Below are positions 9,032-15,466 of a stretch of DNA of 64,000 nt, piece by piece. Made by a program: the position numbers and the translations under genes. The stretch is from positions 1 through 64,000 of the forward strand of contig JAXMDZ010000007.1 in assembly GCA_046348585.1 (NCBI GenBank). Reading direction: 5' to 3'. This stretch comes from JADZAI01 sp046348585. GTDB lineage: Bacteria; Pseudomonadota; Alphaproteobacteria; Micropepsales; Micropepsaceae. The notes beneath the pieces were generated by a model. The model was not told the DNA's origin and ran no database searches. It saw only the letters and a program-made list of their open reading frames with translations. Numbering within the stretch: the stretch's first letter is position 1; each line of letters begins with the position of its first letter.

Positions 9032-9046
9032 GCCGCGTTCAGCGGC
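9032..9046 (-). promoter_or_regulatory. Flagellin 1 leader stem-loop
   Basis: On the minus strand this reads GCCGC-TGAAC-GCGGC, a 5-bp stem with a 5-nt loop ending 24 nt before the ATG. The same geometry occurs in the other two flagellin leaders, so it may be a post-transcriptional control site, possibly for FlbT. Confidence 0.45.
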
Positions 9047-9062
9047 CAGTGCCGGGAACAGA

Positions 9063-9077
9063 GCAAGCGTCAGGCCA
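9063..9077 (-). promoter_or_regulatory. Sigma-54 promoter of flagellin 1
   Basis: The minus strand reads TGGCCT-N5-TTGC, with GG and GC separated by the 10 nt needed for the -24/-12 elements. It lies about 56 nt upstream of the ATG. Confidence 0.7.
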
Positions 9078-9176
9078 GCGTGCCAACCGCGGAACCTGTT
9101 GATATGGCGGGATAATTTCCAGGCCGATTTCGCGCGGCGGCGTCCGCCCGGCAGAGGCTTCATGCAAGCGGCGTTT

Positions 9177-9189
9177 TTTGCCGGGCAAA
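9177..9189. promoter_or_regulatory. ftr-like palindrome upstream of flagellin 1
   Basis: TTTGCC-G-GGCAAA is a perfect palindrome about 100 nt upstream of the sigma-54 promoter. A CCCGGCAGAGGC half-site lies just beside it (about 9147). Placement fits an enhancer for the FlbD activator, but it diverges from the other ftr-like sites here. Confidence 0.35.
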
Positions 9190-9206
9190 GAACGGGCAAA
9201 GAAAGA

Positions 9207-9228
9207 GGCCCGGGATCGCTCCCGGGCC
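9207..9228 (-). terminator. Terminator downstream of flaG
   Basis: A 9-bp perfect stem (GGCCCGGGA / TCCCGGGCC, loop TCGC) is followed on the minus strand by the T-rich CTCTTTCTTTG. It lies about 30 nt past the flaG stop. Confidence 0.75.
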
Positions 9229-9258
9229 AGTTCAGCGTGAAACGCTCTTGTCCGTTTC

Positions 9259-9606
9259 TCAGACCTTGCGATTGACGGCGATGCCCGTCGCTTCGCGGAT
9301 ATAGGCCTTGAACTGCAACATGCTCTCCGCCGGCCATTGGTTGACGACCTCGCCGGTCTGGCGGTCGACGGAGCGATAGATGAACGTTCCGGTCTCCTCG
9401 TCGCGCACGATGCTCAGACGTTCGTTCTTCCCCATCAGGGGCGGATCGATCGTCTTGAGCGCCTGTTCGACAGCCTCGAGGGCTCTTTGCGAGACGCCCT
9501 CAGAGGTGGCCTGGGATCGGGCAGGCGCAGAAGCGCCGCCATCGGACTTCGTCCGATCGCCGCCGGCTGGCGGCGGCGGGGCAACGCTCTTGATAGCCTC
9601 GATCAT
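9259..9606 (-). CDS. flaG: FlaG family flagellar protein
   Basis: This 115-residue protein has a disordered Pro/Ser/Ala-rich N-terminal third and a conserved FlaG core: LSIVRDEETGTFIYRSVDRQ followed by VNQWPAESMLQFKAYIREATG. FlaG proteins are linked to filament length and flagellin handling. The start at 9606 is chosen over 9636 because GGAGG lies just before this ATG. It sits between flagellins 1 and 2 in the same direction, 78 nt after the flagellin 2 stop, so readthrough from the flagellin 2 promoter is likely. A terminator follows it. Confidence 0.8.
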   Translation of the reverse strand: MIEAIKSVAPPPPAGGDRTKSDGGASAPARSQATSEGVSQRALEAVEQALKTIDPPLMGKNERLSIVRDEETGTFIYRSVDRQTGEVVNQWPAESMLQFKAYIREATGIAVNRKV

Positions 9607-9651
9607 GCCTGTGCCCTCCGGAAGAGGCCTGGCCATCCGTCAAGCGATGAA

Positions 9652-9678
9652 GGCGCCGGCGGCCGAACCGCCGGCGCC
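9652..9678 (-). terminator. Hairpin after flagellin 2
   Basis: An 11-bp perfect stem (GGCGCCGGCGG / CCGCCGGCGCC, loop CCGAA on the plus strand) begins 6 nt past the flagellin 2 stop. No T run follows, so it may be a weak terminator or an mRNA 3'-end stabiliser that lets some transcription reach flaG. Confidence 0.55.
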
Positions 9679-9684
9679 TGTCGC

Positions 9685-10509
9685 TTAGCGGAAGAGGCTC
9701 AGGACCGTCTGCGGCGCGCCGTTGGCGATCGACAGCGCCTGGAGGCCGAGCTGCTGCTTGACCTGCAGGGACTGCAAACGCGCCGATTCGACCGACAGAT
9801 CCGCATCGACGAGGTTGCCGATACCGGCCTTCAGCGCATCCGACACCTTGTTGTTGAATTCCATCTGGGTGTCGAGGCGCTTGGAGATCGAGCCGAGGCG
9901 GGCCAGCGCGCGGTTCGCGTTGGTCAGCGACGTGTTGACCGTGCCGAGCATCGTCGAGGCGGCCGACTGCGTGTTCACCTGGCCGGTCGCCGCGATCGTG
10001 ATGATCGAGCCGCCCAGCGACAGGTTTTCGGCGTTGACCGAGATCTTCGACGAACCGTCGGCGCTCGCCAGAGACTGGAAGCCGGTGGCCGTGTTGATCA
10101 GGTTGACGCCGTTGAACGCCGCGTTCGAGACGATCGAGGAGATCTGCTTGCGCAGGGCCACGAAGTCTTCGTTCAGCGCCGCGCGGGCCGTCGTGTCGGT
10201 GGAGGCGTCGGCGGCCGCAACCGCCTTTTCCTTCATCTGCACGAGCAGGTCCGAGATCGACTCGCCGGCCGCGAGGGCGACGTCGACCACGCTCTTCGCG
10301 CGGCCGAGGCTCTGCCCGACGGCGCCCAGCGAGGCCACGTCCGAACGCATCGCCTGGGCGATGGCGTAGATGCCGCCATTGTCCTTGGCGCCGGCCACGG
10401 CCAGACCGGTGTTGATCCGGCCCTGCGTGACTTCGAGATCGCGGTTGGTCTTCGAGAGGTTCTGCAGCGCGACCATCGCGCCGACATTGGTGTTAACGCC
10501 AAGAGCCAT
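9685..10509 (-). CDS. Flagellin (copy 2)
   Basis: The 274-residue product starts MALGVNTNVGAMVALQNLS and ends in NLVDADLSVESARLQSLQVK, the conserved D0/D1 helices; like copy 1 it lacks outer domains. It is closer to copy 3 than to copy 1 (for example the shared VALRKQISSIV/ VALRKQIDSIV region). GGAGAAG precedes the ATG. A sigma-54-type promoter (10580-10594), a leader hairpin (10537-10551) and an ftr-like site (10700-10716) give it a full flagellar control region. Ser/Thr-rich central residues, such as those in ANRALARLGS-adjacent stretches, are possible O-glycosylation targets; that is inference. Confidence 0.95.
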   Translation of the reverse strand: MALGVNTNVGAMVALQNLSKTNRDLEVTQGRINTGLAVAGAKDNGGIYAIAQAMRSDVASLGAVGQSLGRAKSVVDVALAAGESISDLLVQMKEKAVAAADASTDTTARAALNEDFVALRKQISSIVSNAAFNGVNLINTATGFQSLASADGSSKISVNAENLSLGGSIITIAATGQVNTQSAASTMLGTVNTSLTNANRALARLGSISKRLDTQMEFNNKVSDALKAGIGNLVDADLSVESARLQSLQVKQQLGLQALSIANGAPQTVLSLFR

Positions 10510-10536
10510 TTTGGCTTCTCCGTTCTGGATATGTGA

Positions 10537-10551
10537 CGAGCGTTCTGCTCG
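10537..10551 (-). promoter_or_regulatory. Flagellin 2 leader stem-loop
   Basis: On the minus strand CGAGC-AGAAC-GCTCG forms a 5-bp stem with a 5-nt loop, ending 27 nt before the ATG. The stem is identical to that of the flagellin 3 leader and the loop shares GAAC with flagellin 1. Confidence 0.5.
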
Positions 10552-10579
10552 AAGGACATTTTGCCCCCGCGGTCCTGAC

Positions 10580-10594
10580 GCAGGGCGCGTGCCA
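10580..10594 (-). promoter_or_regulatory. Sigma-54 promoter of flagellin 2
   Basis: The minus strand reads TGGCAC-N5-CTGC, a near-perfect -24/-12 element about 70 nt upstream of the ATG. Confidence 0.7.
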
Positions 10595-10699
10595 GACCGG
10601 CATTAATTTCCGTTCACCACGCTCAGATTCGGGTTTCGGGCATTTTTTGCAGGCAAGAGGTGCCGGGCGCGGCGGGCGTCGTGGGAATCTTTTTCCCGT

Positions 10700-10716
10700 G
10701 CGGCATTTCCTGCCCG
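10700..10716. promoter_or_regulatory. ftr-like (FlbD) site upstream of flagellin 2
   Basis: GCGGCA-TTTCC-TGCCCG matches the GCGGCA-N5-TGCCGC pattern seen near other flagellar promoters here, with one arm mismatch. It lies roughly 110 nt upstream of the sigma-54 promoter. Confidence 0.5.
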
Positions 10717-10748
10717 GCAAGTTCTTCCGCGTGCGGACGAAAAGAAAG

Positions 10749-10770
10749 GGGCGGCCCTGCGGCCGCCCCT
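10749..10770 (-). terminator. Terminator of flagellin 3
   Basis: The 9-bp stem GGGGCGGCC / GGCCGCCCC with loop CTGC is followed on the minus strand by TTTCTTTTC, a good Rho-independent terminator 33 nt past the flagellin 3 stop. Confidence 0.8.
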
Positions 10771-10803
10771 CCCTTTGCAGTCGTGTCGTGAACCCGAACT
10801 TGC

Positions 10804-11625
10804 CTACTGGAACAGCGACGTCACGATACGCGGCGAGCTGTTCGCGATCGACAGCGCCTGGATGCCCAGCTGCTGCTTGACCTGCAGCGACTGGAGCTTG
10901 GCGCTTTCGACCGCCATGTCGGCGTCGACGAGATTGCCGATGCCGGCTTTCAGACTGTCGGACAGTTTGGAGACGAAGAGCTCCTGAAGTTCCAGGCGTT
11001 TCGCCCCGGTGCCCAGCCGCGCCAGGGCGCGGTTGAGGTTGGTCAGCGAGGCGCTCACCGTCGCCGTCATCGTCGACGCCGCGGTCTGGGTGTTGATCTG
11101 GCTGGTCGAGGCGATCGTGACGATCGATCCGCCCAGCGACAGGTTCTCGCCCAGAACCGTCAGCAACGACCCCGAGGCCGACGCAAGCGTCTGCAGCCGC
11201 GTGGTCGTGTTGTTGATGATGTTGACGTTGTTGAACGAGGCGTTCGTGACGATCGAATCGATCTGCTTGCGCAGCGCCACGAAATCCTCGTTCAGGGCCG
11301 TCCGGCTGACCGTGTCCTGCGACAGGTCCGCGGCGGCCACCGCCTTTTCCTTCATCTGCACGATCAGATCCGAGATGGCCTCGCCCGCCGCCAGAGCCAC
11401 ATCCACGATGCTCTTGGCGCGATTGAGACTCTGACCCACGGCGTTCAGGGCGCCGACGTCTCCCCGCATCGCCTGTGCGATGGCGTACATGCCGCCGTTA
11501 TCCTTGGCGGTCGCCACGGCCAGGCCAGTATTGATGCGGCTCTGGGTCTGCATCATCTCGGTGTTGGTCTTGTTCAGGTTCTGGAGGGCGATCATCGCCC
11601 CCACATTGGTGTTCACGCTCAGCAT
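10804..11625 (-). CDS. Flagellin (copy 3)
   Basis: This 273-residue flagellin starts MLSVNTNVGAMIALQNLNK and ends with NLVDADMAVESAKLQSLQVK and SLFQ. The start at 11625 is set by the flagellin N-terminus; a longer frame to 11700 would run through the leader. Its ribosome site is weak (GGACGGACACA before the ATG) compared with the other two copies, which may make it more dependent on leader control. It has its own sigma-54 promoter, leader hairpin and two upstream ftr-like palindromes, and lies immediately downstream of flaF and flbT in the same direction. Confidence 0.95.
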   Translation of the reverse strand: MLSVNTNVGAMIALQNLNKTNTEMMQTQSRINTGLAVATAKDNGGMYAIAQAMRGDVGALNAVGQSLNRAKSIVDVALAAGEAISDLIVQMKEKAVAAADLSQDTVSRTALNEDFVALRKQIDSIVTNASFNNVNIINNTTTRLQTLASASGSLLTVLGENLSLGGSIVTIASTSQINTQTAASTMTATVSASLTNLNRALARLGTGAKRLELQELFVSKLSDSLKAGIGNLVDADMAVESAKLQSLQVKQQLGIQALSIANSSPRIVTSLFQ

Positions 11626-11655
11626 TGTGTCCGTCCGTTCTGGCTGGAGTATCGA

Positions 11656-11670
11656 CGAGCCTTTTGCTCG
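11656..11670 (-). promoter_or_regulatory. Flagellin 3 leader stem-loop
   Basis: On the minus strand CGAGC-AAAAG-GCTCG forms a 5-bp stem with a 5-nt loop, ending 30 nt before the ATG. Its stem sequence is identical to flagellin 2. Confidence 0.5.
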
Positions 11671-11696
11671 CAGGCGTACTGCCCGGAGTCGGGGTC

Positions 11697-11711
11697 GCAA
11701 CGGACATGCCA
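11697..11711 (-). promoter_or_regulatory. Sigma-54 promoter of flagellin 3
   Basis: The minus strand reads TGGCAT-N5-TTGC, a strong -24/-12 match about 70 nt upstream of the ATG. Confidence 0.75.
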
Positions 11712-11771
11712 GCGCGGTCTGCGCGTAACGTTATGATATGACTGGACAATATTGAGGCCGCCCGGCGCGGC

Positions 11772-11788
11772 GCGGCAAGAACTGCCGC
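11772..11788. promoter_or_regulatory. ftr-like (FlbD) palindrome, distal site 1
   Basis: GCGGCA-AGAAC-TGCCGC is a perfect 6-bp inverted repeat about 60-75 nt upstream of the flagellin 3 sigma-54 promoter. It resembles the ftr enhancers bound by FlbD in Caulobacter. Confidence 0.55.
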
Positions 11789-11800
11789 ACGGAGAAGCGG

Positions 11801-11820
11801 CCCGGCAGAAATGTGCCGGG
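11801..11820. promoter_or_regulatory. ftr-like (FlbD) palindrome, distal site 2
   Basis: CCCGGCA-GAAATG-TGCCGGG is a perfect 7-bp inverted repeat about 100 nt upstream of the flagellin 3 promoter and just past the flaF stop. It could also act as a weak flaF terminator. Confidence 0.5.
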
Positions 11821-11846
11821 GGCCGTTCGCGGCGATGGCGGAAGGA

Positions 11847-12206
11847 TCAGGCGGCGGCGGCGCGGGCCGCCAGGCCCTGCATGATGGTGCGGTTGATGTC
11901 GATCAGCGGATCGAACGGCATGGCCTGGGCCATGACCTGCGAGGAATAGCGGGCGACGAACATCGAGAGCGAGATGACGCCGGCGCGGATCTGCGGCGGC
12001 ATGGCGTTCTCGTCGCTGGCGCAATCGACCGCCAGGGCCGACCACATGCGGCGGTTCCAGTCGATCGCGTCGATGACCTTGGGATCGGTGCGCGGCAGCG
12101 GCGCGGCGTCGAGCAGCGCCCGGGTCACCTGACCGAACAGGCGATACTCCAGATCGCGCGGATTCTCGGTGGCCTTAAGCGTGTGCTGGTACGCCGTCAG
12201 GGACAT
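11847..12206 (-). CDS. flaF: Flagellar biosynthesis regulator FlaF
   Basis: This 119-residue protein matches FlaF over its length: TAYQHTLKATENPRDLEYRL at the start, IDAIDWNRRMWSALAVDC in the middle, and RAGVISLSMFVARYSSQVM in the last third. FlaF promotes flagellin translation and secretion in alphaproteobacteria and works opposite FlbT. Its 5' end overlaps the flbT 3' end by 32 nt, so the two are translationally linked. It lies directly upstream of flagellin 3. Confidence 0.92.
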   Translation of the reverse strand: MSLTAYQHTLKATENPRDLEYRLFGQVTRALLDAAPLPRTDPKVIDAIDWNRRMWSALAVDCASDENAMPPQIRAGVISLSMFVARYSSQVMAQAMPFDPLIDINRTIMQGLAARAAAA

Positions 12207-12603
12207 AATTCAGTCTTTCCTGCTCGTAGTCGAAGAGCCTGCGGCACGTCATCAAGGCGCGGTAGTAGTGTCCGGCCAGCACGTCGCGGCTGATCGCGAC
12301 GCAAGCGGCCATCACGTCCTGGTTGGCGATGGCGCCCATGAATTCGGCCATGCGCTCGGCGAACGTGTCGTAATAGGTGTCCAGGTTCTCGCCGCCCGAC
12401 GAGGATTCCAGATACATCATCTGGATCGGGAAATAGACGCGCCGCAGCGGCGTCGAGGCGTCGGCCGGCTGAAGGATGTCCTTCTCGCGCAGGATCGACG
12501 CCTTGTTCTGAATCACGACCTCCGCCTTCCGGTCGCCGTTGGTCATCACGGCGCCGTTGACGACGAATTTTTCGTGCGGCTTGAGCGACAGCTTGAGCGG
12601 CAT
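12175..12603 (-). CDS. flbT: Flagellar biosynthesis repressor FlbT
   Basis: The 142-residue product begins MPLKLSLKPHEKFVVNGAVM, a clear FlbT start, followed by KASILREKDILQP and RRVYFPIQMMYL, and ends with the helical region YYRALMTCRRLFDYEQ. AGGGA upstream supports the ATG at 12603 over a start 15 nt earlier. FlbT binds flagellin mRNA leaders and represses or destabilises them until the hook is complete. The conserved leader hairpins of the three flagellins nearby are candidate targets. It overlaps flaF by 32 nt. Confidence 0.93.
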   Translation of the reverse strand: MPLKLSLKPHEKFVVNGAVMTNGDRKAEVVIQNKASILREKDILQPADASTPLRRVYFPIQMMYLESSSGGENLDTYYDTFAERMAEFMGAIANQDVMAACVAISRDVLAGHYYRALMTCRRLFDYEQERLNYVPDGVPAHA

Positions 12604-12765
12604 GTTTGGTCCCTGCAACTTCGACGATAGAGGCGCGCGGTTAAGGCACCCTCAACGGCTGGCGAACGATTCCTTAAAGGTCGCAGAGCCAGGTTCACAA
12701 CTCCTTAACCATGGTGAACGACTTATCGGACGGGCCTCAGGACTGGGGCCGCAGGATTGGGATCG

Positions 12766-14499
12766 ATGTCCGGCAAACCAGCCGCCGAAGCCATGGGCGC
12801 CGAACGCACGGGCGTCGGGGCCAGATCGGCCTTTCTCGCCCGCGCCGAAAAGACCGCCTCCGCCGGGGCCGCCGAAGCTGCCCGCCGCCTCTGCCACAAG
12901 CATCTGCGCAAGGCGATCGCCGCCTTCAAGCGGGCCGACTACGGCAAGGCCGCCACGCTTTCGGTCGATGCGACCGAGGCCGACCCGACCTGCGGGCAGG
13001 CCTATCACATGCTGGGTCTCAGCCTCGACAATCTGGGCGACATGTCGCGCGCCATCGCGATGTACGAGCGCGCCTACCAGCTCGACCCCGCCGACACCGA
13101 CCTCTATCTGAATCTCGGCCTCGCGGCCTGGCGCATGGGCCTCAACCCGGTCGCCGAAAAGCTTTTCCGCCATTACTGCGAGCTGGCGCCCGACCAGCCG
13201 ATGGGCTGGAACAATCTGGCGGGCGTCCTGCGCGACACCTCGCGCTTCGACGACGCCATCGAGATCTGCCGCGGCGCGATCCTGCGCATGCCGGAACAGC
13301 CGCTGCTGTGGAACACGCTCGGCACCATCCTCGTCGAACTCAGCGATTTCGCGCAGGCCGCCGTCTTCTACCGCGAGGCGCTGCGGCTCGATCCCCGCTT
13401 CGCGCGCGCCTGGCACAATCTCGGCTACGGCCTCCACCACACCGGCCCGCTGGCCGAGGCGATGGACGCCTACGAGCACGCCCTCGCGCTGCCGCAGGAG
13501 CCGCGCGACCGGATCGAGACGCTGCACGCGAAGGCGCTGTGCCTGCTCGCCATGGGCGATCTCAAACAGGGTTTCGCCGCCTACGAGATCCGCCACGACC
13601 ACCAGCATCGCGGCTCGATGCTCTACGGCGTCGATGCGCCGTTCTGGAAGGGCGAGGACCTCTCCGGCCGCTCGCTTCTGGTCATCGGCGAACAGGGCCT
13701 CGGCGACGAGGTGATGTTCGCCAACACGCTCGGCGACCTCCAGAAGGCGGTCGGCATGATGGGCAAGCTGATGGTGGCGGTCGACTCGCGCCTCATCCCG
13801 CTCGTCTCGCGTTCGCTGCCCACCGCCCATGTCGGGCCGTATGTCGTCGCCTCGCACAACGCGAAGGATCTGCGGCTCGTGCCGTGGGCGGGCAAGCCGG
13901 ATTTCGTCCTGCCGCTCGGCAGCGCCCTGCCCCATCTGCGCGACGGGCTGGAGCGTTTCCCCGGCAAGGCGTTCCTGACGCCCGACCCGGCCCGCGTCGC
14001 CGCCTGCCGCGCCGAACTCGCGGCCGGCGGCCGCCCGGTCGTCGGCATCTGCTGGCGCTCGATGATGATCAACGCCCAGCGGCAGAAATATTTCAGCGCC
14101 ATCGACGCCTGGGCGCCGATCCTGAAAACGCCGGGCGTCACCTTCGTGAACCTGCAATATGGCGACGCGGCCGGCGAGATCGAACGCGCCGAAAGCCTGT
14201 TCGGCGTGACGATCCGTTCGATCGCCGGCCTCGATCTGAAGAACGACCTCGACGGCGCGGCGGCCCTCTCGGCGGCCTGCGACCTTGCGATCTCCGCGCC
14301 CACGGCGGCGGCGGCGCTGGCCGGCGCGGTCGGCACCGAAATCTGGTTCCTCACCGCCGGCCCGGTCTGGCCGCAGCTCGGCACCGACCATTATCCCTGG
14401 TATCGGGCCAGCCGCGTCTTCTCGCCCGAACTGTTCGGCGACTGGAGCGAGGTGATCCCGAAAGTCGCGGCGGCGCTCGCCGGACGGGCGCAGGGCTGA
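12766..14499 (+). CDS. TPR protein with C-terminal glycosyltransferase domain, FlmG-like
   Basis: The product of about 577 residues has tandem TPR units over roughly residues 40-270 (for example AYHMLGLSLDNLGDMSRAIA and AWHNLGYGLHHTGPLAEAM). A C-terminal GT-B-like domain from about residue 300 carries the GEQGLGDEVMFANTL and VGICWRSMMINAQRQKYFS strings common to TPR-linked transferases. The ATG at 12766 has AGGAT upstream; a TTG 9 nt earlier is possible. In Caulobacter, FlmG has this architecture and glycosylates flagellin with pseudaminic acid. Here the gene lies next to flbT, flaF and the flagellins and near pseB/pseC, which supports the same role. The functional assignment is inference from context and architecture. 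Confidence 0.75.
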   Translation: MSGKPAAEAMGAERTGVGARSAFLARAEKTASAGAAEAARRLCHKHLRKAIAAFKRADYGKAATLSVDATEADPTCGQAYHMLGLSLDNLGDMSRAIAMYERAYQLDPADTDLYLNLGLAAWRMGLNPVAEKLFRHYCELAPDQPMGWNNLAGVLRDTSRFDDAIEICRGAILRMPEQPLLWNTLGTILVELSDFAQAAVFYREALRLDPRFARAWHNLGYGLHHTGPLAEAMDAYEHALALPQEPRDRIETLHAKALCLLAMGDLKQGFAAYEIRHDHQHRGSMLYGVDAPFWKGEDLSGRSLLVIGEQGLGDEVMFANTLGDLQKAVGMMGKLMVAVDSRLIPLVSRSLPTAHVGPYVVASHNAKDLRLVPWAGKPDFVLPLGSALPHLRDGLERFPGKAFLTPDPARVAACRAELAAGGRPVVGICWRSMMINAQRQKYFSAIDAWAPILKTPGVTFVNLQYGDAAGEIERAESLFGVTIRSIAGLDLKNDLDGAAALSAACDLAISAPTAAAALAGAVGTEIWFLTAGPVWPQLGTDHYPWYRASRVFSPELFGDWSEVIPKVAAALAGRAQG

Positions 14500-14505
14500 G
14501 GCCCG

Positions 14506-15465
14506 TCAGCCCTTCACCAGTTCCTCAAGCCCGTACGAGATATAGGACTCGTACACCGCGAAGTGGATCTGCTCGCACTGCTTGAGCACGCTCGCGAGGA
14601 ACGGCGCGATGCCGCCCGCCGCCACTTCGTCCATCGAACTGAAATCGACGAAGGCTTTCAGCCGCCCTGCCATGCGCGCGCAGGCGGCGCGGCGGGTCTG
14701 CGGCGCGCCGGGGGCGATCTGCTCCAGCGCCGACTGCACCTTGTCGACGGCGAAGCGCACCGAATGGGGAAACTCCGGATCGAAGATCAGGAACTCGGCG
14801 ATCTTCCGCGGCGCGACCTGCGCCGTATAGACCTTGCAATAGGCTTCGAAGCCCGTGCACTGCTTCAGCAGGTTGATCCAGTCGAAATAGCCGGGCGCGG
14901 CGAATTTCGGACCGTCCTCCTGCGGCGGCGACAGATAGACGTCGAGCAGCCGCGCCACCGCCTGCGCGCGCTCGATATAGGTGCCCAGCTCGATGAAATC
15001 GAAGCCTTCGCCGTGGCGCATCGTCGAATGGGTGATGCCCTGGAACATCCAGATGCCGTCGCCGATCTCGATGAAGGTCTGCGCCGGACTGCCCGACCAC
15101 ACCGCGTCGAAATCCATCGAGGTCAGCTTCAGATAGTCGCGGTTGATGTGCTCCCACATCTCCGAACTGATCTGCTCGCGCACCTGGCGGGCGTTGTCGC
15201 GCGCGGCCATCAGCGAGCGCAGCGTGGACGAGGGATTGGCGCGGTCGAAGGCGACGCGGAAGGTGATGTCGCGCGGATCGGCCGAAGGATCGTCCGCCTG
15301 CACGTCGGCGAGGGCGTGCAGCATCCGCCGCCATTCTTCCGAGGATTCCAGATCGCCCTGCTCGACCATCGCCTCCAGCCGCACGCGCAGCAGGCGGGCC
15401 GAATGCTCGGCGCGCTCCATCGAGCGGGCCATCCAGTAGAGGCTGTCGGCGACGCGGCTCAGCAT
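14506..15465 (-). CDS. Alpha-E domain-containing protein (DUF403)
   Basis: This all-helical 319-residue protein starts MLSRVADSLYWMARSMERAE, the standard alpha-E opening, and contains GTYIERAQAVARLLDVYLS and FDPEFPHSVRFAVDKVQSAL. These proteins almost always accompany a circularly permuted ATP-grasp enzyme, as here (the partner ends 1 nt upstream). The pair is thought to act in peptide or amide bond formation of unknown product; often a transglutaminase-like gene and a proteasome-type protease follow, but none is seen here. Confidence 0.88.
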   Translation of the reverse strand: MLSRVADSLYWMARSMERAEHSARLLRVRLEAMVEQGDLESSEEWRRMLHALADVQADDPSADPRDITFRVAFDRANPSSTLRSLMAARDNARQVREQISSEMWEHINRDYLKLTSMDFDAVWSGSPAQTFIEIGDGIWMFQGITHSTMRHGEGFDFIELGTYIERAQAVARLLDVYLSPPQEDGPKFAAPGYFDWINLLKQCTGFEAYCKVYTAQVAPRKIAEFLIFDPEFPHSVRFAVDKVQSALEQIAPGAPQTRRAACARMAGRLKAFVDFSSMDEVAAGGIAPFLASVLKQCEQIHFAVYESYISYGLEELVKG

Positions 15466-15466
15466 G

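Noticed and set aside
10640..10680. Possible second sigma-54 site CGGCAC-N-GCC upstream of flagellin 2
   Set aside because: The spacing between GG and GC is 8 nt, not the required 10.
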